A stretch of 55,257 nt of DNA from Humibacter albus DSM 18994. Its GTDB lineage: Bacteria; Actinomycetota; Actinomycetes; Actinomycetales; Microbacteriaceae. How positions within the stretch are numbered: the first letter of the stretch is position 1; every line of letters starts with the position of its first letter. The notes beneath the pieces are model-generated. The model saw only the letters and a list, made by a program, of their open reading frames with translations, had not been told where the DNA came from and searched no databases. Of the stretch, positions 7,676 to 16,118 are shown piece by piece. The stretch is from the NCBI RefSeq assembly GCF_000421825.1, contig NZ_ATXT01000003.1, positions 1-55,257 on the forward strand, read 5' to 3'. The position numbers and the translations under genes are program-made.

Positions 7676-9073
7676 TCAGACCTTCGACATGCCGTAGATC
7701 GGACTCTTCTCCTGCTCGGCCTCGTTCTCCGGTCCGAGTGGGATGCCCGTGCGGTCGCGCAGCAGAAGCGTTGCGATCAGACCGATCGCCGTCATCCCGG
7801 CCAGGTACCAGGTGATGCCGCTCGTCGAACCGGTCGACTGGAAGATGGCCTGCGCGATGGTGGGCGCGAACGCACCGCCCAGCACGGCACCGATCGCGTA
7901 TGAGATCGACACTCCCGAGAACCGGATGGATGCCGGGAACAGCTCGGAATACAGCGCAGCCTGTGGCCCGTAGGTGAACCCGAGGCCCACGCTCAGGATC
8001 AACAGCGCCGCGCAGAGCGACCACAGCGTGCCGAGGTTCGTCAGCGGGAAGAGCAGGAAGACGCCGATCCCCTGCAGGATCCACCCGATGATGTAGGTCG
8101 TGCGCCGGCCCAGCACATCCGAGAGCCAGCCGCCGACCCAGGTGGAGATGAGCCAGAGCACGCCGGAGAGTGCAACGATCCAGAACACGGGGCCCGGGTC
8201 GAGCTTGATGGGGCCGTTCGCGGCGGTGGCGTAGTGCTGCACGTAGCCGCCGGTGGTCATATAACCGACCGCGTTGTTGCCGGCGAACACCAGCGCCGCG
8301 ATGATGACGAGCAGCAGATGGCGGCGCAGGAGCTGCACGATCGGCATGCGCGCCTTCTCCTTGCGCTCGGCGATCTCCTGGAACACCGGGCTCTCACTCA
8401 CCCGTGAACGCACCCAATAGCCCACGATGACGAGTACGACGGAGAGCAGGAACGGGACGCGCCAGCCCCAGGCGAGGAAGGCATCCCCCGGTGCGATCTG
8501 CTCCATCACGGCAAGCACGATCGAGGCCAGGAGCAGGCCGATCGGCACACCGATCTGCGGGGCCGCGCCGAAGAGACCGCGCTTCTTCTTCGGCGCGTGC
8601 TCGACGGCCATCAGCACAGCGCCGCCCCACTCGCCGCCGGCCGAGATGCCCTGCAGAACGCGCAGCAGGATCAGGAGAATCGGCGCCCAGATCCCGATCA
8701 CCGCGTGCGTGGGCAGCACACCGACCAGCGTCGTGGCGCCGCCCATCAGGAGCAGTGTCAGGACCAGCATCGGGCGACGGCCGATCTTGTCACCGAAGTG
8801 GCCAGCCAGGAAAGCGCCAAGCGGTCGGAAGAGGAAGCTCACGCCCACGCTGAAGAACGAGACGATCTGCGCGAAGTCCTTGCCCATCGGCTCGAAGAAC
8901 AGCTGGGCGAAGACCACACCTGCCGCGAACGCGTAGATGAAGAAGTCGTACCACTCGACAGTGGTTCCGATGACCGTGGCGATCGCGACCCTGCGCCGAT
9001 CGAGGGCTGTCGCGATGGTTCCGGTGGGGGTCAGGCTGCTCCCGGAGGAGCTGTTCACTTTCGGTTCAGTCAT
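7676..9073 (-). CDS. MFS transporter, metabolite:H+ symporter (MHS) family
   Basis: A 465-residue protein with 12 hydrophobic segments. GTTVEWYDFFIYAF opens helix 1, GDKIGRRPMLV is the loop 2-3 MFS signature, and RVLQGISAGGEWGGA is typical of the MHS group that imports organic acids such as shikimate, citrate, proline/betaine or aromatic acids with protons. Because it diverges from the hpa operon across an 86-bp spacer holding a palindrome, the likely cargo is homoprotocatechuate, 4-hydroxyphenylacetate or a related acid; this is inference. ATG at 9073 follows AAGGAG (9080-9085) by 6 nt; the in-frame TTG at 9091 would begin upstream of that site. Confidence 0.87.
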   Translation of the reverse strand: MTEPKVNSSSGSSLTPTGTIATALDRRRVAIATVIGTTVEWYDFFIYAFAAGVVFAQLFFEPMGKDFAQIVSFFSVGVSFLFRPLGAFLAGHFGDKIGRRPMLVLTLLLMGGATTLVGVLPTHAVIGIWAPILLILLRVLQGISAGGEWGGAVLMAVEHAPKKKRGLFGAAPQIGVPIGLLLASIVLAVMEQIAPGDAFLAWGWRVPFLLSVVLVIVGYWVRSRVSESPVFQEIAERKEKARMPIVQLLRRHLLLVIIAALVFAGNNAVGYMTTGGYVQHYATAANGPIKLDPGPVFWIVALSGVLWLISTWVGGWLSDVLGRRTTYIIGWILQGIGVFLLFPLTNLGTLWSLCAALLILSVGLGFTYGPQAALYSELFPASIRFSGVSISYAIGAVLGGAFAPTIAQAIFQSTGSTSGITWYLAGMTAIGLIATLLLRDRTGIPLGPENEAEQEKSPIYGMSKV

Positions 9074-9117
9074 TCGTGACTCCTTTGTCAATGGGCTCCG
9101 TTGCCGGATGCCGACTG

Positions 9118-9129
9118 ATCATATACGAT
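9118..9129. promoter_or_regulatory. Palindrome ATCATATACGAT, candidate GntR operator
   Basis: Ten of twelve positions are symmetric (ATCRTA-TAYGAT). It lies in the short divergent spacer between the transporter and the FAH-RraA gene, where an operator for the GntR/FCD regulator encoded in the operon is expected. AT-rich palindromes with a central TA are common operators of that regulator class. Confidence 0.45.
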
Positions 9130-9159
9130 TTCAGATACACCACAAGGGCGAGGGAGCTC

Positions 9160-10863
9160 ATGGGCACTGACACCACTGCAACGGATGCCACCGAGGCGAC
9201 GCGGCAATCCTCCGCGAGCGCGGATCCACGGTTCGCCGCGCTCCCCTGCCGGCCGGGCAAGATCGTCGCTGTACACCTGAGCTACGTGTCGCGCGCCGAC
9301 CAGCGCGGCCGCCGGCCGGCGGCCCCCTCCTACTTCCTCAAGCCGTCGAGCTCGGTCGCCGCCACGGGCGGCGCCATCGAGCGGCCGGCGGGCACCGAAC
9401 TGCTCGCATTCGAGGGCGAGATCGCCCTCATCATGGGCAGTTCGGCGCGACGCGTCAACGTCGAGAACGCTTGGACCCACGTCGGATGGGTGACCGCCGC
9501 GAACGACTTCGGGCTCTACGACCTGCGTGCCGCCGACAAGGGGTCCAACGTGCGCTCCAAGGGCGGCGACGGCTTCACGCCCCTCGGCCCGAACCTCGTC
9601 GACGCGCGCACGATCGACCCGGCGGCGCTTCGCATCCGCACCTGGGTGAACGGCGAGCTCGCTCAGGACGACACCTCGGCCGGGATGCTCTTCCCGCTCG
9701 CCCAGATCGTCGCCGACCTCTCGCAGCACTTCACGCTCGAGACCGGCGACGTGATCCTCACCGGCACGCCCGCCGGCTCCTCGGTGGTCGTCCCCGGCGA
9801 CACCGTCGAGGTCGAAGTGGATGCCCCGACCGCGCCGTCAGCACCGTCCTCCGGTCGGCTGGTCACCGCCGTCGCACAGGGATCCGACGGCTTCGACCCG
9901 GCACTCGGCTCGCTACCCGCTGTCGACGACACGCAACGCGCCGAGGCCTGGGGATCGCGGGAGGCCGCGGGGCTTCCGCCCGTCGGCTCCGGGGCGAGCA
10001 CGGGAGCCGGGACGAGCGCGAGCGCCCACGCGGACGCCACGGACGCCGCCGCGATCGGCGCGACCACGACAGCGGCCGAAGCGGCCCAAGCGACGCAGGC
10101 ACCGGCATCCACGGGCCTCTCCCCCGCGCTGCGCGCCAAGCTCGAGCAGGCGCCGACGGCGAGCCTCTCCAGCCAGCTGCGCAAGCGCGGGCTGAACAAC
10201 GTGTTCATCGACGGGGTCGCGCCGCTGCATCCGAACGCGAAGCTCGTCGGGACGGCGAAGACGCTGCGTTTCGTGCCGAACCGCGAAGACCTCTTCCGCA
10301 GCCATGGCGGCGGCTACAACGCCCAGAAGCGGGCGTTCGACTCCGTGCGCGAGGGCGAGGTGCTCGTCATCGAGGCCCGCGGCGACGGCACGGCGGGCAC
10401 GCTGGGCGACATCCTGGCCATCCGCGCGAACGCCGCGGGGGCGGCCGGGGTGGTCACCGACGGTGCGATCCGCGACCACGACGCCGTGGCCGCCGTCGGT
10501 CTGCCCGTCTACTCGAACGGAGCGCATCCGTCAGTGCTCGGCCGGCAGCACGTGCCCTGGGATGCCGACCTCACCATCGCGTGCGGCGGCGCCACCGTGC
10601 AGCCGGGTGACGTGATCGTCGGCGATGCCGACGGGGTCATCGTCATTCCCCCGACGCTGGCCGAGGAGGTCGCGGATGCCGCACTCGCCCAGGAGCAGCA
10701 GGATGCCTTCGTCGCCGAGCAGACCGCCACCGGCCACGGGCTCGAAGGGCTGTTCCCGATGAACGAGGAGTGGCGGGCGCGGTATGAGCAGCGCGGGGCA
10801 TCCGATGCATCGCCACGACCCGATGCGGCGGAGCGGGATGTCACGGGACCGGAGCAGCGATGA
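9160..10863 (+). CDS. FAH-RraA fusion protein, proposed isomerase/decarboxylase of the homoprotocatechuate pathway
   Basis: A 567-residue fusion. Residues about 20-235 are a fumarylacetoacetate-hydrolase-family domain with the metal-ligand pattern FEGEIALIMG and AANDFGLYDLR, plus GDVILTGTPAG. About 85 residues of Ala/Thr/Ser-rich linker follow. From about residue 323 there is an RraA/HMG-aldolase-type domain with GDGTAGTLGDILA and TDGAIRD (Arg438, Asp439). It occupies the place of HpaG, which in E. coli is a duplicated FAH protein that isomerises and decarboxylates the ring-cleavage product. RraA-like enzymes include oxaloacetate decarboxylases/aldolases, so this half may decarboxylate. The start at 9160 follows AGGGAG. 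The stop overlaps the GntR start (ATGA). Confidence 0.82.
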   Translation: MGTDTTATDATEATRQSSASADPRFAALPCRPGKIVAVHLSYVSRADQRGRRPAAPSYFLKPSSSVAATGGAIERPAGTELLAFEGEIALIMGSSARRVNVENAWTHVGWVTAANDFGLYDLRAADKGSNVRSKGGDGFTPLGPNLVDARTIDPAALRIRTWVNGELAQDDTSAGMLFPLAQIVADLSQHFTLETGDVILTGTPAGSSVVVPGDTVEVEVDAPTAPSAPSSGRLVTAVAQGSDGFDPALGSLPAVDDTQRAEAWGSREAAGLPPVGSGASTGAGTSASAHADATDAAAIGATTTAAEAAQATQAPASTGLSPALRAKLEQAPTASLSSQLRKRGLNNVFIDGVAPLHPNAKLVGTAKTLRFVPNREDLFRSHGGGYNAQKRAFDSVREGEVLVIEARGDGTAGTLGDILAIRANAAGAAGVVTDGAIRDHDAVAAVGLPVYSNGAHPSVLGRQHVPWDADLTIACGGATVQPGDVIVGDADGVIVIPPTLAEEVADAALAQEQQDAFVAEQTATGHGLEGLFPMNEEWRARYEQRGASDASPRPDAAERDVTGPEQR

Positions 10864-11690
10864 GCGGCGTCGAGGCCCCAGCCGGGGGCAAGCCGGCCGG
10901 GAGCAAGCCTGCTGGGAGCAAGCCTGCTGGGAGCAAGTCGGAGCAGGCGTACGCGTTCATCCGCGACCGCATCGTCGACCACCGCTACACACCGGGATAC
11001 CGGCTGGTGCTGGGCACCATCGCAGCCGATCTCGGCGTGAGCGTCGTGCCGGTGCGCGAGGCGATCCGGCGATTGGAGGCCGAAGGCTTCGTCACGTTCG
11101 AGCGCAATGTGGGTGCACGCGTCGCGCTCGTCGATGAGACCGAGTACGTGCACATCATGCAGACGCTCGGTCTCGTCGAAGGGTGCGCGACCTCGTTGGC
11201 CGCACCCTCGCTGACGGACGCCGACCTGGATCGCGCACTCGCGATCAACGAGTCGATGGCCGGTCTGCTCGACCACTTCGACCCGCACGAGTTCACCTCG
11301 CTCAACCACCGGTTCCACAGCACGCTGTTCGAGGCGTGCCCGAATCCGACCCTCCTCGAGCTCGTGCATCAGGGCTGGCACCGCCTGCCCGGCGTGCGCG
11401 ACACGACGTTCGCGTTCGTTCCCGAGCGTGCCCGGCACTCGGTCGAGGAGCACCGCGAGATCGTGCGACTCATCCGCGAGCACGCCGATCCGCTCGAGAT
11501 CGAACTCGCGGCCCGGTACCACCGCTGGGCGACGCTCGAAGCGTTCCTGGCGGCGCGGCATCCCGACGGACACGACGACGCGAACGCGGGCCCCGCGTCC
11601 ACTTCCGACGCGTCCACCACCGACGCGGAGAACACCACCGGCACCCAGACCACCACCGACACGCTCCTCACCGAGACGGAGGCATCATGA
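10860..11690 (+). CDS. GntR-family regulator, FCD type
   Basis: A 276-residue DNA-binding regulator. An N-terminal winged helix (about residues 27-92; GYRLVLGTIAADLGV then PVREAIRRLEAEGFV) is followed by a helical FCD ligand-binding domain with His-containing NHRFHSTLF and EEHREIVRLI, which often binds a metal and an organic acid. It begins by ATGA overlap with the fusion gene and ends by ATGA overlap with hpaE, so it is co-transcribed with the genes it probably controls. The first 27 residues carry a four-unit Gly-Ser-Lys-Pro-Ala-like repeat, and the last 40 residues are Thr/Asp-rich and low-complexity. The operator is probably the palindrome at 9118-9129. Confidence 0.88.
   Translation: MSGVEAPAGGKPAGSKPAGSKPAGSKSEQAYAFIRDRIVDHRYTPGYRLVLGTIAADLGVSVVPVREAIRRLEAEGFVTFERNVGARVALVDETEYVHIMQTLGLVEGCATSLAAPSLTDADLDRALAINESMAGLLDHFDPHEFTSLNHRFHSTLFEACPNPTLLELVHQGWHRLPGVRDTTFAFVPERARHSVEEHREIVRLIREHADPLEIELAARYHRWATLEAFLAARHPDGHDDANAGPASTSDASTTDAENTTGTQTTTDTLLTETEAS
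10881..10940 (+). repeat. 15-bp coding tandem repeat, four copies
   Basis: Units at 10881-10895, 10896-10910, 10911-10925 and 10926-10940 follow gccgggagcaagcct with one or a few changes each. They encode the Lys/Ser/Gly-rich N-terminal tail of the GntR regulator, a likely flexible, DNA-contacting extension whose length could vary by slippage without a frameshift. Confidence 0.85.
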
Positions 11691-13252
11691 CAGACACCAC
11701 GACCAGCACGATGACCGGGCACGTGCCCGATGACCTGCCCACGAGCATCCGGCACTACATCGACGGCGAGTTCGTCGACTCGGTCGACGGCGACACGTTC
11801 GACGTGATCGAGCCGGTGTCGAACCGGGTGTACCTGAAGGCCGCGTCGGGCAAGAAGGCCGACATCGACCGCGCCGTCGCCGCGGCGAAGAAGGCGTTCG
11901 ACGAGGGCCCGTGGCCGAAGATGCTCCCCCGCGAGCGCAGCCGCGTGCTGCACCGCATCGCCGACATCGTCGAGTCGCGGGACGCGCGGCTGGCCGAGCT
12001 CGAATCGTTCGACTCTGGCCTGCCGATCACCCAGGCGCTCGGTCAGGCCCGTCGCGCCGCCGAGAACTTCCGGTTCTTCGCCGACCTGGTCGTGGCCCAG
12101 GCGGACGACGCGTTCAAGGTGCCCGGTCGTCAGATGAACTATGTGAACCGCAAGCCGATCGGCGTCGCCGGGCTCATCACGCCCTGGAACACACCGTTCA
12201 TGCTCGAGTCGTGGAAGCTCGGTCCCGCTCTCGCGACCGGCAACACCGTCGTGCTGAAGCCGGCCGAGTTCACTCCGCTGTCGGCGTCGCTGTGGCCGGG
12301 CATCTTCGAGGAGGCAGGCCTCCCGAAGGGCGTGTTCAACCTGGTCAACGGCTACGGGGAAGAGGGTTTCGCCGGCGACTCGCTGGTCAAGCATCCGGAT
12401 GTTCCGCTCATCTCGTTCACCGGAGAGAGCCGCACCGGGCAGATCATCTTCGGCAACGCCGCACCGTTCCTCAAGGGCCTGTCGATGGAGCTCGGCGGCA
12501 AGTCGCCCGCCGTGGTCTTCGCCGACGCGGACCTGGACGCCGCGATCGACGCCACGATCTTCGGCGTGTTCTCGCTCAACGGCGAGCGCTGCACCGCGGG
12601 CAGTCGCATCCTCGTTCAGCGCTCCATCTACGACGAGTTCGTGCAGCGCTATGCCGAGCAGGCGAAGCGCGTGAAGGTCGGCTATCCGCACGATCCCGAC
12701 ACCGAGGTCGGCGCGCTCGTGCATCCCGAGCACTACGAGAAGGTGATGAGCTACGTCGAGCTCGGCAAGAGCGAGGGGCGCCTGGTCGCCGGCGGCGGCC
12801 GGCCGAAGGGCTTCCCCGAGGGCAACTTCGTCGCGCCGACCGTGTTCGCCGATGTGAAGCCGGATGCCCGCATCTTCCAGGAGGAGATCTTCGGCCCGGT
12901 CGTCGCCATCACCCCGTTCGACAGCGACGAGGAGGCCCTCGAGCTCGCCAACGGCGTGAAGTACGGGCTGGCTGCGTACGTCTGGACGAACGATCTGAAG
13001 CGGGCGCACAACTTCGCCCAGTCGATCGACGCCGGCATGGTGTGGCTCAACTCGAACAACGTGCGAGACCTGCGCACTCCGTTCGGCGGGGTGAAGGCAT
13101 CCGGCCTTGGACACGAGGGCGGCTACCGATCGATCGACTTCTACACCGACCAGCAGGCCGTGCACATCACGCTCGGCAGGGTGCACAATCCCACCTTCGG
13201 CAAGCAGGAGCACCACACCGAGGTCGAACTGGACGACCCGGACCCGCGCTGA
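11687..13252 (+). CDS. hpaE: 5-carboxymethyl-2-hydroxymuconate semialdehyde dehydrogenase
   Basis: A 521-residue NAD(P)-dependent aldehyde dehydrogenase. The catalytic cysteine is Cys302 (NGERCTAGSRI) and the general base Glu268 (MELGGKSP); GLITPWNTPFMLESWK carries the conserved Asn region and the cofactor site. The C-terminal motif FGGVKASGLGHEGG is typical. Between a GntR gene and hpaD, the expected reaction is oxidation of 5-carboxymethyl-2-hydroxymuconate semialdehyde, step two after ring cleavage. GGAGG lies 4 nt before the ATG, which overlaps the previous stop. Family membership is certain; the substrate rests on context. Confidence 0.87.
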   Translation: MTDTTTSTMTGHVPDDLPTSIRHYIDGEFVDSVDGDTFDVIEPVSNRVYLKAASGKKADIDRAVAAAKKAFDEGPWPKMLPRERSRVLHRIADIVESRDARLAELESFDSGLPITQALGQARRAAENFRFFADLVVAQADDAFKVPGRQMNYVNRKPIGVAGLITPWNTPFMLESWKLGPALATGNTVVLKPAEFTPLSASLWPGIFEEAGLPKGVFNLVNGYGEEGFAGDSLVKHPDVPLISFTGESRTGQIIFGNAAPFLKGLSMELGGKSPAVVFADADLDAAIDATIFGVFSLNGERCTAGSRILVQRSIYDEFVQRYAEQAKRVKVGYPHDPDTEVGALVHPEHYEKVMSYVELGKSEGRLVAGGGRPKGFPEGNFVAPTVFADVKPDARIFQEEIFGPVVAITPFDSDEEALELANGVKYGLAAYVWTNDLKRAHNFAQSIDAGMVWLNSNNVRDLRTPFGGVKASGLGHEGGYRSIDFYTDQQAVHITLGRVHNPTFGKQEHHTEVELDDPDPR

Positions 13253-13273
13253 CGCCGCCACCACCCCATGCTC

Positions 13274-13347
13274 CCTGAGCGAGCGAAAGCGAGTCGAAGG
13301 GCACACCCCGCCACACACTTCGACTCGTCGCTTCACTCCTCGCTCAG
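13274..13347. repeat. REP-like extragenic inverted repeat inside the hpa operon
   Basis: Left arm 13274-13299 (cctgagcgagcgaaagcgag...) and right arm 13318-13347 (cttcgactcgtcgcttcact...) can form a long imperfect hairpin in the 126-bp gap between hpaE and hpaD. From memory, ctccctgagcgagcgaaagc-type words are common extragenic repeats in actinobacteria. Here it may weaken read-through or stabilise the upstream mRNA. Confidence 0.65.
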
Positions 13348-13378
13348 AGACCGATACAAGCAAGGACGCTGAAATACC

Positions 13379-14545
13379 ATGACCCATCGTGAAGACATGA
13401 CACTGACGTCGTCGGGCTTCTTCGTCTCCCAGGAGGCGCCGATCGACTGCGACAACCCCACGCCCACGCCACAGGCGCCGGCCCCGGACATCCTGCGTTG
13501 CGCGTATATGGAACTCGTCGTCAGCGATCTCAAGCGCTCGCGCGACTTCTATGTGAACGTCCTCGGACTCACCGTGACCGAGGAGGACGAGCACGCCGTC
13601 TACCTGCGCTCGCTCGAGGAGTTCATCCACCACAACCTGGTGCTGCGCGAGGGTCCCGTGCCCGCGATCGCAGCGCTCTCCTACCGCGTGCGCACGCCCG
13701 AGGATCTCGACAAGGCCGTCGCGTTCTACACCGAGCTCGGCTGCCGCGTCGAGCGCTGCACCTCGGGCTTCGTCAAGGGCGTCGGCGACTCGGTTCGCGT
13801 GACCGACCCGCTCGGATTTCCCTACGAGTTCTTCCACGACGTCGAGCACGTGGAGCGTCTCGCGTGGCGGTACGACCTCTACTCGCCGGGCGCGCTCGTG
13901 CGTCTCGACCACTTCAACCAGGTCACCCCCGACGTGCCGCGCGCGGTGAAGTTCATGCAAGACCTGGGCTTTCGGGTGACCGAAGACATCCAGGATGCCG
14001 AGGGCACCGTCTACGCCGCCTGGGTACGTCGCAAGGCCACGGTCCACGACACCGCCATGACGGGCGGCGATGGACCGCGCGTGCACCACATCGCGTTCTC
14101 CACGCACGAGAAGCACAACATCCTCGCGATCTGCGACAAGCTCGGCGCCCTGCGCATGTCGGACCGCATCGAGCGCGGCCCCGGCCGGCACGGCGTCTCG
14201 AACGCCTTCTACCTCTACCTGCGCGACCCCGACGGCCACCGCGTCGAGATCTACACGCAGGACTACTACACCGGAGACCCCGACAACCCGGTCGTCACGT
14301 GGGACGTGCACGACAACCAGCGCCGCGACTTCTGGGGCAACCCCGTCGTGCCGTCGTGGTACACGGATGCCTCGCTCGTGCTCGATCTGGACGGCGAGCC
14401 CCAGCCGCTCACCGCGCGCACCGAGGCGAGCGAGCTGAGCGTGACAATCGGCGCCGACGGCTTCTCGTACACGCGCGAGGAGGAGGGCGAGGGCTCGATG
14501 CCCGAATGGAAGCAGGGCGAGTACAAGCTGGGGCACCAGCTGTGA
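13379..14545 (+). CDS. hpaD: Homoprotocatechuate (3,4-dihydroxyphenylacetate) 2,3-dioxygenase
   Basis: A 388-residue type I extradiol dioxygenase with two vicinal-oxygen-chelate modules. The metal ligands are His178 (RLDHFNQ), His237 (RVHHIAF) and Glu290 (HRVEIYT). They lie exactly 23 positions after His155, His214 and Glu267 of the well-studied Brevibacterium fuscum enzyme, so spacing is identical. It opens the ring of homoprotocatechuate next to the hydroxyls using O2 and Fe(II) or Mn(II). The start at 13379 lacks a strong Shine-Dalgarno; ATG at 13397 is possible. The stop overlaps the hpaH GTG start. Confidence 0.92.
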   Translation: MTHREDMTLTSSGFFVSQEAPIDCDNPTPTPQAPAPDILRCAYMELVVSDLKRSRDFYVNVLGLTVTEEDEHAVYLRSLEEFIHHNLVLREGPVPAIAALSYRVRTPEDLDKAVAFYTELGCRVERCTSGFVKGVGDSVRVTDPLGFPYEFFHDVEHVERLAWRYDLYSPGALVRLDHFNQVTPDVPRAVKFMQDLGFRVTEDIQDAEGTVYAAWVRRKATVHDTAMTGGDGPRVHHIAFSTHEKHNILAICDKLGALRMSDRIERGPGRHGVSNAFYLYLRDPDGHRVEIYTQDYYTGDPDNPVVTWDVHDNQRRDFWGNPVVPSWYTDASLVLDLDGEPQPLTARTEASELSVTIGADGFSYTREEEGEGSMPEWKQGEYKLGHQL

Positions 14546-15330
14546 GCCTCGACGACGGCACCATCAGGAGCATCGCGGCAGAGCTCGCCGAAGCGGATCG
14601 CACGCACGGCGTGATCCCGCGCATCACCGCGAGGTACCCGGAGGCGACCATCGAGGACTCGTACGCCATCCAGGGCGTCTGGCGCGACACGAACCTGGCT
14701 GCGGGACGCCGCATCGTGGGCCGCAAGATCGGGCTGACGTCCAAGGCGATGCAGGCGGCGACGGGTATCACGGAGCCGGACTACGGCGTCATGTTCGACG
14801 ACACCGTGTACGAGAACGGCTCCGCGATCGCCGTCGACCAGTTCTCGAACGTGCGCATCGAGGTCGAGCTCGCCTTCGTGCTGAAGGACCCGCTCGAAGG
14901 CCCGCACTGCACACTGTTCGACGTGCTGCGCGCCACCGAGTACGTCACGCCCGCCCTCGAGGTGCTCAACTCGCACATCGAGCTCGAGGGGCGCACGATC
15001 GTCGACACGATCAGCGACAACGCGGCGTACGGCGGAATGGTGCTGGGAGGCATCCCGATGCGTCCGGATCAGCTCGACCTGCGCTGGGTCTCGGCGTTGC
15101 TGTATCGCAACGAGACCATCGAAGAGACCGGCGTCGCAGCCGGTGTGCTGAACCACCCCGCGACCGGGGTGGCCTGGCTCGCGAACAAGTTCCATCAGCA
15201 CGGAGCTCGCCTCGAGGCGGGCGAGATCATCCTGGCCGGATCGTTCACCCGGCCGATGTGGGTCTCGCGCGACGACAGCGTGCTCTGCGACTACAACCGG
15301 ATGGGGACCATCACATGCCGCTTCGTCTGA
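14542..15330 (+). CDS. hpaH: 2-oxo-hept-4-ene-1,7-dioate hydratase
   Basis: A 262-residue enzyme of the hydratase/decarboxylase (MhpD/HpcG) family, matching the about 267 residues of E. coli HpaH. Recognisable segments are [39 protein letters not shown] with the metal-binding glutamates, and [10 protein letters not shown]. It adds water to the dienol product of decarboxylation, giving 4-hydroxy-2-oxoheptanedioate for HpaI. It starts at GTG by a 4-nt overlap with hpaD and overlaps hpaI by 16 nt, so the three genes are translationally coupled. Confidence 0.88.
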   Translation: MSLDDGTIRSIAAELAEADRTHGVIPRITARYPEATIEDSYAIQGVWRDTNLAAGRRIVGRKIGLTSKAMQAATGITEPDYGVMFDDTVYENGSAIAVDQFSNVRIEVELAFVLKDPLEGPHCTLFDVLRATEYVTPALEVLNSHIELEGRTIVDTISDNAAYGGMVLGGIPMRPDQLDLRWVSALLYRNETIEETGVAAGVLNHPATGVAWLANKFHQHGARLEAGEIILAGSFTRPMWVSRDDSVLCDYNRMGTITCRFV

Positions 15331-16118
15331 GCCCCACGTTCCGCGCTGTGCTGAGCGAGGCATCTCGCCCCCTGGCCGGCATGTGGGTGTGCAGCGGGTC
15401 GCCGCTGGTCGCCGAGATCTGCGCCGGCAGCGGCCTGGACTGGCTGCTGATCGACATGGAGCACTGCCCCAACGGCCTGGAGGGAACGCTCGCCCAGCTG
15501 CAGGCCGTGGCCGCGTACCCGATCACGCCGCTGGTGCGCGTGCCCGTCGGCGACGTCGTCGTGATCAAGCAGGTGCTCGATCTGGGCGCGCAGAACATCC
15601 TGGTGCCGATGGTGTCGTCGGCCGAGCAGGCGCGTGCCGTGGTCGAGGCGGTGCGCTATCCCCCGCGCGGGCGCCGCGGCGTCGGCTCGGCACTGGCCCG
15701 GTCGGCTCGCTGGAACCGGGTTGACGGATACCTGACCCACTCCGACGAACACGTCTCGCTCTTCGTGCAGGTCGAGACGGTCGACGCGGTGGATGCCGCG
15801 GCCGAGATCGCCGCCGTCGACGGCATCGACGGCGTCTTCGTGGGGCCGAGCGATCTGGCCGCGTCGATGGGCCTGATCGGACAGCAGACGCATCCCGACG
15901 TGGTGGCCGCCGTGCACCGCGCGTTCGACGGCATTCGCAGTGCGGGCAAGCCGATCGGCGTGAACGCATTCGATCCGGATGCCGCGCAGTCCTACGCCGA
16001 GGCCGGTGCCGGCTTCGTCCTCGTCGGCGCCGACGTCGGACTGCTCGCGCGTGGGTCGGAGGCGTTCGCGGCACGCTGGGTGCCGGAGGCGGACCGGGCG
16101 CAGCGGGCGTCGTACTGA
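15315..16118 (+). CDS. hpaI: 4-hydroxy-2-oxoheptanedioate aldolase (HpcH/HpaI family)
   Basis: A 267-residue class II pyruvate aldolase; E. coli HpaI has 262. Conserved parts include WLLIDMEHCPNG, the phosphate/metal region VQVETVDAVDAA with the metal-binding Glu, and GVFVGPSDLAASMG with the metal Asp. It splits 4-hydroxy-2-oxoheptanedioate into pyruvate and succinic semialdehyde, the last step of the pathway. The ATG at 15315 lies inside the end of hpaH. No clear terminator follows; the next 425 bases hold an 8-bp satellite and the next promoter. Confidence 0.87.
   Translation: MPLRLSPTFRAVLSEASRPLAGMWVCSGSPLVAEICAGSGLDWLLIDMEHCPNGLEGTLAQLQAVAAYPITPLVRVPVGDVVVIKQVLDLGAQNILVPMVSSAEQARAVVEAVRYPPRGRRGVGSALARSARWNRVDGYLTHSDEHVSLFVQVETVDAVDAAAEIAAVDGIDGVFVGPSDLAASMGLIGQQTHPDVVAAVHRAFDGIRSAGKPIGVNAFDPDAAQSYAEAGAGFVLVGADVGLLARGSEAFAARWVPEADRAQRASY

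Noticed and set aside
11369-14536. A 1055-codon minus-strand frame opposite hpaE and hpaD
   Set aside because: Antisense of well-defined enzymes with exact catalytic residues; no domain in the shadow frame.
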